Assembly (NCBI RefSeq): GCF_003254055.1
Contig: NZ_QKZT01000027.1
Span: forward strand, 1 to 48,410
Length of the DNA stretch: 48,410 nt
Direction of reading: 5' to 3'
From: Algoriphagus chordae
Lineage (GTDB): Bacteria; Bacteroidota; Bacteroidia; Cytophagales; Cyclobacteriaceae
Of this stretch, positions 18,496 to 26,448 are shown in pieces. Made by a program: the position numbers and the translations under genes. Within the stretch, counting starts at the first letter, position 1. Each line of letters starts with the position of its first letter. Under the pieces are notes generated by a model, which saw nothing but the letters and a program-made list of their open reading frames with translations, ran no database searches and was not told the DNA's origin.

Positions 18496-19341
18496 TCAAA
18501 AAGTCAGGATCCTTTCCTTCACTTGTTCCATCAGCCACATAGGAGTGGAAGTCGCTCCACAGATTCCTACGCGATCATTCTCCCCAAACCAAGAAGTTTC
18601 AATTTGAGCTGAATTTGACACAAAATAGGTATTTGGATTGGTCTCCTTACAGACGTTGAACAAGACTTTTCCATTGGAAGACTTGGTGCCACTGACAAAG
18701 ACAATATGATCGAATTTTCCGGCAAAATCACGTAGTTCTCGATCGCGATTGGACACTTGCCTGCATATCGTATCATTGGTATTTACGGTGATTCCAGCAT
18801 TTTTTAAGATCTCGTTGATCTCATAGAATTTGTCTGTGCTTTTGGTAGTCTGACTATAGAGTGTGATGTTATTTGGTAGGGTATCCAGATCCAACTCGGA
18901 AATGTCCTGAAACACCACCGCTTTGTTATTGGTCTGACCCAGCAAGCCGATCACTTCTGCATGCGCATGCTTCCCATAGATGTAAATCGAATCTCCTTTG
19001 TCAAAAGAATTCTTGATTCTATGTTGAAGTTTGAGCACCACAGGACAGCTGGCATCTATTAGTTCTAGATTATTTTCAATCGCCAGTTGGTAAGTAGAAG
19101 GCGGCTCTCCATGTGCCCGAATCAAGACTTTTTCATCACGAAGATCTTTCAATACCTCATGATCTATGATTTTCAGTCCTTTTCGTTTTAGTCGATTTAC
19201 CTCCTCGTCATTATGTACGATATCGCCAAGACAGTATAAAACTCCAGCCTCATCCAAGATATCTTCTGCCATTTCTATGGCATACACCACACCAAAGCAA
19301 AAGCCAGAATGCGCATCGATTTGTACTTGAAGATTCTTCAT
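18496..19341 (-). CDS. ispH: 4-hydroxy-3-methylbut-2-enyl diphosphate reductase
   Basis: IspH (LytB) makes isopentenyl and dimethylallyl diphosphate in the last step of the MEP pathway. The 281-residue protein keeps the iron-sulfur cysteines C15 (SGFCFGV), C99 (DASCP) and C193 (DTICRQ), and the diphosphate-binding histidines near 43, 77 and 125. Its place between crtY and crtW, 12 nt from the former, suggests that precursor supply is raised together with carotenoid synthesis. It may be the only copy or a second one; that cannot be seen here. Confidence 0.95.
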   Translation of the reverse strand: MKNLQVQIDAHSGFCFGVVYAIEMAEDILDEAGVLYCLGDIVHNDEEVNRLKRKGLKIIDHEVLKDLRDEKVLIRAHGEPPSTYQLAIENNLELIDASCPVVLKLQHRIKNSFDKGDSIYIYGKHAHAEVIGLLGQTNNKAVVFQDISELDLDTLPNNITLYSQTTKSTDKFYEINEILKNAGITVNTNDTICRQVSNRDRELRDFAGKFDHIVFVSGTKSSNGKVLFNVCKETNPNTYFVSNSAQIETSWFGENDRVGICGATSTPMWLMEQVKERILTF

Positions 19342-19353
19342 ACTTTAATAACC

Positions 19354-20055
19354 TTAGGTAGATTGAATTGTTTTTCGAGATCTGAAAAATTCAAATAAAG
19401 AAACATTCATCAGCAGCAATGTCATGGAGTAAATCGTGTCTTCTATAGGAACAGTCCAGATCCGAATGCCGAGATTTTCTGCATTATTATAGATCACGAC
19501 TGGCTCAGGAGTAAGACCACCAGTGAGAATACCATTGCAAATAATAAAGGGAATCAGGTGAACTAAGTATGCAAATAGAAACCTGCCAAGGAACTTATCC
19601 TTGAAAATCACCCAGTGAAGGCCAAGTGCAAAAGCCCCCACAAAGAAATTCACAGAGGTGTACATTTTGTCAAGATTCAGAAATCCCATAATCAACAAAA
19701 TCGGTATCATCAGTATTACAAAAGGCTGCCCTAGCGGCTTGAAATAGTCTTTTGGGAAGAAGTAGATGAGTACTTCGTAGATAAAGACGCAGGCAAAAGG
19801 CACGGTAATGAAAAAGAGCCATTCCTCAATGGGAAGTTGGAAAATGAATATTCCTAGTAAATATCTTGGGTTGAATTCCCAAATTCCAATAGCTGTAAAC
19901 CAGTGATCCCAGATCAAAAAGAAGGTAGCCGTGATCAATAGCGCTGGAAATAAGGATGACCATTTGCTGGCGTACCTGATTTTTGGCTCAAAAGATCGAA
20001 TAAGGGGAAATGAAATGGCAAATAAATTTACGCCTAGATACAGATACTTTTCCAT
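19354..20055 (-). CDS. crtY: Lycopene cyclase, CrtYcd type
   Basis: This 233-residue integral membrane protein has the lycopene cyclase domain pattern twice: IWDHWFTAIGIWEFNPRYL with the following FQLPIEEWLFFITVPFACVFIYE, and a second half with GLHWVIFKDKFLGR and IWTVPIEDTIYSMTLLLM. The PxEE/PxED pairs are the catalytic acids of this class. I chose the ATG at 20055 because it lies one base behind the crtB stop codon; the longer frame would overlap crtB. It converts linear lycopene ends to beta rings. Confidence 0.9.
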   Translation of the reverse strand: MEKYLYLGVNLFAISFPLIRSFEPKIRYASKWSSLFPALLITATFFLIWDHWFTAIGIWEFNPRYLLGIFIFQLPIEEWLFFITVPFACVFIYEVLIYFFPKDYFKPLGQPFVILMIPILLIMGFLNLDKMYTSVNFFVGAFALGLHWVIFKDKFLGRFLFAYLVHLIPFIICNGILTGGLTPEPVVIYNNAENLGIRIWTVPIEDTIYSMTLLLMNVSLFEFFRSRKTIQST

Positions 20056-20056
20056 A

Positions 20057-20899
20057 TCAACTGAGGCCGAGTTTACTACCAAAATAAGTCCCAATCAGTA
20101 AGGAGAACTTCTGTGAATTTGGGATCCTGATACGCTTGTGCGTGATGGTGTCTGCAGAGAGGCCTTTGATTTTATCAAACAACTTTTGATAATAGAAATA
20201 GGCTACTTTCACGCCTAATTTTGCGCCATCTGGTAAATTTGAAATACCAATAAGCGCTTCATCAAAATCCTGTTGAATATCTACTTCAATCTTCCCTTTG
20301 GCCACCTTGTCGAATAGCTCGAATGAAACACCAGGAAAATACACTCTTCCCCGCTCCTCAAAATCACTCTTGATATCGCGTAGAAAATTCACTTTTTGAA
20401 ATGCTGAACCAAGTTTTCTGGCTGGGATTTTCAACGCTTCATACATATTGGAATCTCCTTCTACGAAGACCTTCAGGCACATCAAACCCACTACTTCAGC
20501 AGAACCATAGATGTAATCCAAGTATTTGCTGTCGTTGTACGTTTGGAAATCTAGATCCATCGCCATGCTTTGGAAGAATGACTCAATCAGATCTAAATCA
20601 ATCTCGTATTTATTCACGATCAACTGAAAACCATGCAAAACAGGATTTAAGGAAAGTCCAGAATCTATCGCTCTGTATGTTGACTCTCTGAACTCAGCAA
20701 GCAATTTGGCTTTGTCATGCTCATGAAAAGTGTCAACAATCTCATCCGCAAATCGCACAAAACCATAAATAGCATAAACTGGAGCATGGAATTTTTTATC
20801 CAAGGTTTGAATACCAAGAGTGAAACTGGTGCTATACCGCTGAGTGATCAGCTTACCGCATTCTAAGCTCGATTGATTGAATAACTCCTTTGCATCCAT
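20057..20899 (-). CDS. crtB: Phytoene synthase
   Basis: CrtB condenses two geranylgeranyl diphosphates to phytoene, the first committed carotenoid step. The 280-residue protein carries both Asp-rich Mg2+ motifs, DEIVD (52-56) and DIKSD (175-179) in NFLRDIKSDFEERGRVYFP, and the RYSTSF segment near residue 21. Length is normal. It lies 21 nt behind crtI and is translationally close to crtY. Confidence 0.96.
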   Translation of the reverse strand: MDAKELFNQSSLECGKLITQRYSTSFTLGIQTLDKKFHAPVYAIYGFVRFADEIVDTFHEHDKAKLLAEFRESTYRAIDSGLSLNPVLHGFQLIVNKYEIDLDLIESFFQSMAMDLDFQTYNDSKYLDYIYGSAEVVGLMCLKVFVEGDSNMYEALKIPARKLGSAFQKVNFLRDIKSDFEERGRVYFPGVSFELFDKVAKGKIEVDIQQDFDEALIGISNLPDGAKLGVKVAYFYYQKLFDKIKGLSADTITHKRIRIPNSQKFSLLIGTYFGSKLGLS

Positions 20900-20920
20900 G
20901 ATACTAAATATATCTTTTAA

Positions 20921-22399
20921 TTATGAATTTTCCCGAATTGCCTCTTTTGCAACCACATAGCCTGAAATCAGCGATGGTGGAACACCCGGTCCAGGGACGG
21001 TAAGCTGACCTGTGTAAAACAGATTACTCACCTTGTTGTTTTTCAGGGAAGGCTTGAGCAAGGCTGTTTGTTTCAAGGTATTCGCCAAGCCATAGGCATT
21101 CCCTTTATAGGCATGGTAATCAGCTTTGAAATCTGCATGTGCATAAGAGCGTTTGAAAATCACATGAGATCGAATATCCTGACCCGTGATTTTCTCCAGT
21201 CTATCCATAATCATCCCATAATACTTCTCCCTAGTCTCCTCCGAATCTTCCAAATCTGGCGCCAGTGGTACAAGTAAAAACAGATTTTCCATGCCTTCTG
21301 GAGCTACCGTTTGGTCAGTGACTGAAGGTGCGCAGGCATAGAATAAGGGGGCTTCAGGCCATCTTGGATTGGTATAGATCGCATCTGCGTGTGGGCCGAG
21401 AGGTTCATCGAAGAACAAATTATGATGATGTAGATTTTTTAGCTTCTTATCTACTCCCAGATAAAATAGCAAACTGGAAGGCGCCAATACACGCTTATCC
21501 CAATACTCCTCGCTGTAATTGCTATATTTTGGATTGACCAGATGTCTGTCCACATGATGGTAATCTGCTCCTGCGATGACCAGATCCGCTTTGATTCTTT
21601 CTCCTGAGATCAGTCTTAGACTTCTAGCTTCACCACGTTCAATTTCGATTTCTTCTACCTCAGCATTGTAGCGGATTTTTACACCTTTTTCTTCTGCCAA
21701 AGTCACCATTCCTTTGATAATCTCATGCATTCCACCTTTGGGATACCAGGTTCCCAAAGCTATATCTGCATAGTTCATCAGGCTATACAGAGCAGGAATA
21801 TTCTCGGCTGTTTCCCCAAGGAAAAGCACCGGAAACTCCATCAAACGAATGATTTTTTCAGATTTGAAAAACTTCCTGACATGCGTCGCCATGGACTGGA
21901 AAACATCCATTCGCATTACATCTTTCAGTAAGGTCAAGGAAGTAAATTCCAGTAATGATCGGCTGGGCTTCTTCACTAGATCGTGAATGCCAACCTGATA
22001 TTTATACTTGGCTTGCGCCAAAAACTTATCCAATTGCTCAGCAGCTCCGGGCTCTATTTGCTCCAACATGGATTTGAATTCATCCAAATTCGCAGGAATA
22101 TTCAAGATATCATCCTGCCCATAAATCACCGAATAGGAAGGGTCTAAGCGGATTAAATCGTAATAGTCTGCGGGTTTTTTGTCAAAATGAGAGAAGTACT
22201 CTTCAAATACATCAGGCATCCAATACCAGCTTGGTCCCATATCGAAGGTGAATCCCTCAGTTTCAAACTTCCTCGATCTTCCGCCAGGAGAATCATTTTT
22301 CTCCAAAAGCGTGACCGAAAAATTATTGGCAGCAAGGTGCGTGGCGGCAGAAAGGCCAGCAAATCCAGAACCTATTACCACCGCATGTTTTTGCTTCAT
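20921..22399 (-). CDS. crtI: Phytoene desaturase
   Basis: This FAD-dependent enzyme introduces double bonds into phytoene to form lycopene. The 492-residue protein begins with the dinucleotide motif VVIGSGFAGLSAATHLA (G10, G12, G15) and the following GGRSRKFETEGFTFDMGPS, and ends with the CrtI signature YTGQLTVPGPGVPPSLISG. The start is 4 nt behind the sigma factor stop codon. Only one CrtI-type desaturase is present in the window. Confidence 0.95.
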   Translation of the reverse strand: MKQKHAVVIGSGFAGLSAATHLAANNFSVTLLEKNDSPGGRSRKFETEGFTFDMGPSWYWMPDVFEEYFSHFDKKPADYYDLIRLDPSYSVIYGQDDILNIPANLDEFKSMLEQIEPGAAEQLDKFLAQAKYKYQVGIHDLVKKPSRSLLEFTSLTLLKDVMRMDVFQSMATHVRKFFKSEKIIRLMEFPVLFLGETAENIPALYSLMNYADIALGTWYPKGGMHEIIKGMVTLAEEKGVKIRYNAEVEEIEIERGEARSLRLISGERIKADLVIAGADYHHVDRHLVNPKYSNYSEEYWDKRVLAPSSLLFYLGVDKKLKNLHHHNLFFDEPLGPHADAIYTNPRWPEAPLFYACAPSVTDQTVAPEGMENLFLLVPLAPDLEDSEETREKYYGMIMDRLEKITGQDIRSHVIFKRSYAHADFKADYHAYKGNAYGLANTLKQTALLKPSLKNNKVSNLFYTGQLTVPGPGVPPSLISGYVVAKEAIRENS

Positions 22400-22403
22400 C
22401 TGA

Positions 22404-22916
22404 TTAATTTACGTGTTTATACACCATCAAATCTTGCTTGAGATGCTTACGAGCAATATGAATTCTATTTTTCACCGTACCAATCGGAATGCTTAGACGC
22501 TCAGCGATCTCATGGTATTTGAAACCTCTATAATATAGTAAAAAAGGACTGCTAAATATTTCGTCCAACTTGTCTATCGCTTGGTAGATATCCTCTATGG
22601 CAAAATCTCCATATACAGAATTCTCTATTAGGCTACCACTGGAATTGATAAAATGGAGATTGTCTGTGGTATCTACGAAAGTGGCTCTGCGAACCATCTT
22701 CTGATAGTTGGTGATGAAGGTGTTCTTCATGATCGTATAGAGCCAGGCTTTTAGATTGGTGCCCTCGGCAAATTTATCCTGATTGGTAAATGCTTTTACC
22801 ATCGTGTCCTGAAGCAAGTCATTTGCATCGTCAAGGTCTCTGGTCAATTTCAAAGCAAAGGGCTTTAGTACACCTGAGAGCTGATCTAAAGAGTAACTGA
22901 ATTCGATTGAGGTCAT
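22404..22916 (-). CDS. ECF-type RNA polymerase sigma factor of the carotenoid operon
   Basis: With the ATG at 22916 the protein has 170 residues. Sigma region 2 is visible in DLDDANDLLQDTMVKAF and NLKAWLYTIMKNTFI, and region 4 in YRGFKYHEIAERLSIPIGTVKNRIHIARKHL. I prefer this start to the one at 22940 because the latter would lie inside the predicted -7 element. It is the first gene of the crtI-crtB-crtY-ispH-crtW unit, 4 nt before crtI. The pairing of a LitR/CarH-like MerR repressor with an ECF sigma factor recalls LitR/LitS in Streptomyces, where the sigma factor drives crt genes in light. No separate anti-sigma factor gene is seen. Confidence 0.85.
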   Translation of the reverse strand: MTSIEFSYSLDQLSGVLKPFALKLTRDLDDANDLLQDTMVKAFTNQDKFAEGTNLKAWLYTIMKNTFITNYQKMVRRATFVDTTDNLHFINSSGSLIENSVYGDFAIEDIYQAIDKLDEIFSSPFLLYYRGFKYHEIAERLSIPIGTVKNRIHIARKHLKQDLMVYKHVN

Positions 22917-22927
22917 GGCTAAGTGAT

Positions 22928-23005
22928 TTTGTTTAAACAAACTTACAATAGGTTAAACAAAATAACAAGAAACTGTTTAATTATTTATAAAATTGATTAA
23001 ACAAA
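22928..23005. promoter_or_regulatory. Cluster of TTGTTTAA operator-like boxes
   Basis: A perfect 14-bp palindrome TTTGTTTAAACAAA lies at 22928-22941, overlapping the -7 element and expected start site. Half-site copies TTAAACAAA lie at 22953-22961 and 22997-23005, and an opposite half TGTTTAA at 22974-22980; another copy is at 23091-23099. Spacing of the first two same-direction copies is 20 bp, about two helical turns. They are good candidates for binding the adjacent MerR-type regulator. Confidence 0.55.
22938..22968 (-). promoter_or_regulatory. Promoter of the sigma factor-crt operon
   Basis: Read on the minus strand, TTG (22968-22966), 20 nt, then TAAGTTTG (22945-22938) fits the Bacteroidota primary promoter. 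The expected start lies near 22930, leaving a leader of about 14 nt before the ATG at 22916. Confidence 0.6.
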
Positions 23006-23064
23006 ATACTGAGATCCATAGGCGAAATATGCAGCAAATATGCTCTACACGCTAAAATTGGGCA

Positions 23065-23093
23065 TAAAAAAAGTATTCACTAGGAATACTTTT
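23065..23093 (-). terminator. Terminator after the CarH-like gene
   Basis: On the minus strand AAAGTATTC and GAATACTTT (plus positions 23084-23092 and 23070-23078) form a 9-bp stem with a 5-nt loop followed by a run of T. It lies 23 nt past the regulator's stop codon and separates it from the sigma factor-crt operon. Confidence 0.85.
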
Positions 23094-23115
23094 GTTTAAT
23101 CAATAAAAATAATAG

Positions 23116-24006
23116 CTAAACAGTCTGAGCTTCCATTCTTAGCAAAATCTCCTTTATTTCCTTTGCATAGCTGAGTAAGCGTAGGTTGGATGGGATGGAA
23201 AGCGATTGTTCCAATGCCTGCAAGCCAGACACAAAAATCTCGGATTTGGGAAATTCCCTGCCTAGCATGTCCACGTATTCCTGAACTTTATCACCCGCTG
23301 GCACGGAGGTAATCACCGTGAGCAGGTAATTAGGTTTTTGCATGTTGTACACAGAGATCAAATCTGCTTGAGGGGTGCTTTGTCCTAGGTAAATGACCTT
23401 ATGTCCATGCTTTTTGATTAGGTAGGAGCTGAATAGTAGAGAAAGCTCATGAAGTTCACCTTCTGGAAGGAACAGCATAAAAGTTTTGCCTTGGCTATTC
23501 CCCATTTGTCCATCAATAGCTACGATCAACTTTTGACGAATCAAATTAGAGATAAAATGCTCCTGAGCTGGATTGATCGCGCCTGTCTGCCAAAGCAGTC
23601 CTATTTTAGAAAGAAAGGGGTATATCACTTCCAACACAGTCTCTTCGAAACCCAATTTGAGGATATTGGTAGAGAGCACTTTCTCAAATCTAACTTCATC
23701 CAACTCGATCATGCAAATGGTAAGCGCTTGAATCTGATCCTTATGATCAACAGACTGATCGGTAAGCCGGATGATTTCCTGAGAAATATCCACAGAACTC
23801 ATCGCAGCAATTTTGCTGATTTTTAGTCCATTGGCATTGAGCATGGCCACATTCAGAATCAGCTTCAGATCTGCATCATCGTAATAGCGGATATTTGTCT
23901 CCGTCCTTTTGGGATTGAGTAGATTATAGCGCTGCTCCCAGATCCTAAGCGTATGCGCCTTGATGCCCGAAAGTTGCTCCAGATCTTTTATTGAGTAATT
24001 GCTCAC
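23116..24006 (-). CDS. CarH/LitR-like MerR-family regulator with a cobalamin-binding domain
   Basis: The 296-residue protein has an N-terminal MerR winged helix (residues 4-50, with HTLRIWEQRYNLLNPKRT), a helical bundle containing W139-x9-E149-H150, and a C-terminal B12-binding fold with E184-L185-H186. The W-x9-EH motif caps adenosylcobalamin in CarH, and the His of ExH is the cobalt ligand, so light sensing by B12 is plausible. The Gly of the usual ExHxxG is Ser189 here. The start is a GTG whose first bases overlap the crtZ stop (GTGA), so it is translated with crtZ. It probably represses the neighbouring crt promoter in the dark. Confidence 0.82.
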   Translation of the reverse strand: MSNYSIKDLEQLSGIKAHTLRIWEQRYNLLNPKRTETNIRYYDDADLKLILNVAMLNANGLKISKIAAMSSVDISQEIIRLTDQSVDHKDQIQALTICMIELDEVRFEKVLSTNILKLGFEETVLEVIYPFLSKIGLLWQTGAINPAQEHFISNLIRQKLIVAIDGQMGNSQGKTFMLFLPEGELHELSLLFSSYLIKKHGHKVIYLGQSTPQADLISVYNMQKPNYLLTVITSVPAGDKVQEYVDMLGREFPKSEIFVSGLQALEQSLSIPSNLRLLSYAKEIKEILLRMEAQTV

Positions 24007-24449
24007 TTTTCTGTTTGCTTAAAATATTTTTTTGGCACCAAAAACAGTCCAAATGATACCGCTCCCTCCTTTTCTTTGCTCTGATGATGTGCTTGATGTG
24101 CTTTGAAAATCCCGTTTAGAAAACCGGTTTTTGGTCGCTCTAGCCACTTCACACGACGATGAATAAGGACATCATGTAGAAAGAAATACAACATTCCATA
24201 AGCGCTGATCCCTACTCCCATCCAAAATCTATAGTCCAATTCACCAACACCCAAGAATATCAGTAGCACAGCAATACTCCCAAATAACAGAGAAAACAGG
24301 TCATTTAACTCGAAGAAGGCATCTGAATGCTCGTGATGTGTTTTATGAATCGCCCACAAAGGCCCATGCATAAGATACTTGTGAATCGCCCAGCCAGACA
24401 ACTCCATCAGTACAAATCCCAGTATGCTAAAGGCAATTGCTTCAATCAT
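24003..24449 (-). CDS. crtZ: Beta-carotene 3-hydroxylase CrtZ
   Basis: This 148-residue membrane di-iron enzyme adds 3-hydroxyl groups to beta-ionone rings. The His motifs are H23-x4-H28 (HKYLMH), H35-x2-HH (HKTHHEH), FLHDVLIHRR and HQAHH, the normal set for the CrtZ/fatty acid hydroxylase family. Its stop codon overlaps the start of the CarH-like regulator, so the two share a transcript. The region upstream (24475-24492) has a weaker TTTTGTTAAT box resembling the operator boxes by the sigma gene. Confidence 0.9.
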   Translation of the reverse strand: MIEAIAFSILGFVLMELSGWAIHKYLMHGPLWAIHKTHHEHSDAFFELNDLFSLLFGSIAVLLIFLGVGELDYRFWMGVGISAYGMLYFFLHDVLIHRRVKWLERPKTGFLNGIFKAHQAHHQSKEKEGAVSFGLFLVPKKYFKQTEK

Positions 24450-24530
24450 CTATATAACAACCTCAAAGGGTCTTTTTTGTTTTGTTAATTTATAACCACA
24501 TAGAACAAGGAGCATACTACTGAGTGTTAT

Positions 24531-24549
24531 CCTGCTTCTCCAGAAGCTG
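24531..24549. repeat. Dispersed hairpin repeat, distant copy
   Basis: The bases CCTGCTTCTCCAGAAGCTG match the copies at 417-436 and 757-776. It lies between crtZ and cruF and is the only copy I find away from the left end. Confidence 0.6.
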
Positions 24550-24607
24550 TTCCTAGGTCATTGCTTAGTCCTTGGTCTCTGTCCACCCAGAGCAATTAAA
24601 ATTGATT

Positions 24608-25276
24608 TCAAAGTCCAAGCGTAAAATTCAATATAGTAAAGAAGAGAATCATCGCCATTAGCATCCAAATAGCAAGTGGGTTTTCTCTATCGAAATTGGC
24701 CTTTCTGTAAATCAGGTGAATCAAAAAGGCTACTCCAAACCAAGAAAAGTAATTCCCTGCAGGGATAATATCAAACTTCCAGTACCAAAAATCCAAGGCC
24801 ACGGCCACTGGCTCCATGATGTAATCGATCACTGTCATGGCGGTGGCTCCCAGCAAGGCGGCATAATAATCATTGTCCGTCACTTTGTAGAAAACCGTCC
24901 CAGTCAGATAGACTAGAAGGAACCAGTTCACCCCGATCACTATCGGCACCTCCCAGAGTTTCGGTCCCAAAGTCGCACCATAGACGTAGTCACCAAATAA
25001 ATACCCAGTGTGAATTCCCAATACCTCAGCACCAAATCCAATCCAAAATGCCGCTGTGGCGAAGATCGGAAAGGCATCCGACCAGCCTTTGTGAAAACCC
25101 AGTAAAATGACCAAGCTAAGCAAAAGCTGAGCAGGCGTAAGTTGCAGAAATAAGTCTCGGTACTCAGGTAAACTCAGGCCTATGACACCCACAACATACA
25201 AGGCTACCACCACGATTTTCGAAATCGTCAATCGCTTATTCTGTGCCTCTGGAGGAGCCTGGGCTATTTTATGCAT
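24608..25276 (-). CDS. cruF: Carotenoid 1',2'-hydratase CruF-like (DUF422)
   Basis: I use the ATG at 25276 (222 residues); a longer frame to 25465 would overlap the oppositely oriented DUF4286 gene. The protein has about six membrane segments with the DUF422 pattern: FWIGFGAEVLGIHTGYLFGDYVYGATLGPKL, GVNWFLLVY, and TVIDYIMEPVAVALDFWYW. CruF adds water to the open psi end of acyclic or monocyclic carotenoids, giving 1'-hydroxy groups. It points the same way as the other crt genes but is separated from crtZ by 158 bp and has its own upstream region. Confidence 0.85.
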   Translation of the reverse strand: MHKIAQAPPEAQNKRLTISKIVVVALYVVGVIGLSLPEYRDLFLQLTPAQLLLSLVILLGFHKGWSDAFPIFATAAFWIGFGAEVLGIHTGYLFGDYVYGATLGPKLWEVPIVIGVNWFLLVYLTGTVFYKVTDNDYYAALLGATAMTVIDYIMEPVAVALDFWYWKFDIIPAGNYFSWFGVAFLIHLIYRKANFDRENPLAIWMLMAMILFFTILNFTLGL

Positions 25277-25387
25277 AGTTTGAGGAGCTTTGGTTCGAGT
25301 AAATTCTATTATTAGCCTTGGGATTCCTAACTTTGGAATCGCAAATCTGTTTGCAAAAAAACGAAATTCCAGCCAAAATCCCCCGAT

Positions 25388-25693
25388 ATGATACTTTACA
25401 ACATCACTTTCACCGTTTCCAATGAGATCGAAGAGGATTTTGTCCAGTGGATGAAAGGCACTCACATTCCTGATATTTTCGCTACGGGCTTATTTATTGA
25501 GCACAAATTCTTTCGATTACTCAATAGCCCAGATGACAACGTGACGAACTACGCGATACAGTTTTATGCGGAAAACACTAAAAAGCTGATCGAGTACGAA
25601 AGCAGATTTGCACACCAATTACGTTTTGAGACTCAGGCTCGATATGGCGAAAAAGCAATGCCATTCCGCACGCTTATGGAGTCGGTGGATTAA
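25388..25693 (+). CDS. DUF4286 family protein
   Basis: The 101-residue protein begins MILYNITFTVSNEIEEDFVQW and contains HIPDIFATGLFIEHKFFRLL, the recognisable DUF4286 pattern of a small alpha/beta dimeric-barrel-like domain. Function is unknown; the family is common in Bacteroidota. It is divergent from cruF with 111 bp between starts. Confidence 0.8.
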   Translation: MILYNITFTVSNEIEEDFVQWMKGTHIPDIFATGLFIEHKFFRLLNSPDDNVTNYAIQFYAENTKKLIEYESRFAHQLRFETQARYGEKAMPFRTLMESVD

Positions 25694-25751
25694 GGAAAAG
25701 TAACTGTTTATTTTTTTGACAGCTCCGAAGGTGTGGTACTAGTTAGTCTTA

Positions 25752-26166
25752 GTTTCGCCCCATTCGGGGCTTCCATATCACACTATCTCGTACCCCCGGC
25801 TCTGCCGAGGGTTCCGCCACAGCGGACAAGTATTAATTGTTGCAATCCTTCGGATCTTTTTTACAGAACTTATGAGGTAAATTATTGGACTATAGGAATG
25901 CATTTCCAGAGTAGCAATTTTTTAAAAGAGTCGGTTGCATTCATAAGCCAGCTCCGAAGGATCTTTTCTAGGGAAATTAGGTTTGCAAAGCCAACAATAG
26001 GTACACGTAATTACAAGTGCCTTTTAGTGAAAAATCGCTTTAATTTTATTTCTGAGCCAGCTCCGAAGGAGCCTAACTATTCATACTTGTCCGCCTCGGC
26101 GGAACCCTGTACGAAGTGCAGGGTTAAAGAACGATATAATTTTAGGAGCCCTGAATGGGGCGAAAC
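25752..26166. repeat. Inverted-repeat-bounded intergenic element (MITE- or REP-like)
   Basis: GTTTCGCCCCATTC at 25752-25765 is the exact inverse of 26153-26166. Inside, AGGGTTCCGCC, a 3-4 nt variable part and GCGGACAAGTAT (25808-25833) face their inverse at 26083-26108. The nested symmetry suggests one mobile or formerly mobile non-coding unit. No transposase is encoded in it. Confidence 0.55.
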
Positions 26167-26270
26167 CCTTTAAGCTGATTTACCATGGCTCTACCGAGAC
26201 TCTTGTATCATTTTTTCAGGCGATAGGATCTAGGAAGCACCTTCCCCATTGCTATCAACTATATTTTGTA

Positions 26271-26312
26271 GGATTACAAATCCAACAACAGGTACTCGGG
26301 ATTACAAATCCC
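26271..26312. repeat. Pair of GATTACAAATC palindromes
   Basis: GGATT-ACA-AATCC (26271-26283) and GGGATT-ACA-AATCCC (26298-26312) are palindromes 14 nt apart. They resemble REP-type elements mobilised by RAYT transposases, though none is encoded here. Confidence 0.5.
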
Positions 26313-26448
26313 AAGTAGCGGTGTGGTAGGCTGTAGCATACCTGCAAAAAAATTATTGCATTTGCCCTCCCTATTTTTGGATTTATTAACATTCTGGGAT
26401 CGCTTTTATAATACAGTTTCTTTAGTTTTATAGCTAACCCTACTGTTT

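Larger units (their letters stand above)
25694..26448. other. 755-bp gene-less region with nested inverted repeats before the lipoprotein array
   Basis: No gene is credible here. A roughly 415-bp element (25752-26166) is bounded by inverted repeats and carries CAGCTCCGAAGG copies at 25720-25731, 25949-25960 and 26058-26069. Two GGATTACAAATCC palindromes lie at 26271-26283 and 26298-26312. A -7-like TATTTTTG is at 26372-26379, but no TTG lies at the right distance, so I cannot place the array promoter. Confidence 0.6.

Noticed and set aside
25277..25465. N-terminal extension of cruF
   Set aside because: It overlaps the divergent DUF4286 gene and the family starts nearer the internal Met at 25276.
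25733..26173. Open frame of 146 codons
   Set aside because: It spans the inverted-repeat element almost exactly, has no protein-family pattern and is rich in residues dictated by the repeats; judged non-coding.
26372..26379. TATTTTTG as the -7 element of the array promoter
   Set aside because: The nearest TTG gives a spacer of only 13 nt, outside the usual range, so I do not annotate it as a promoter.
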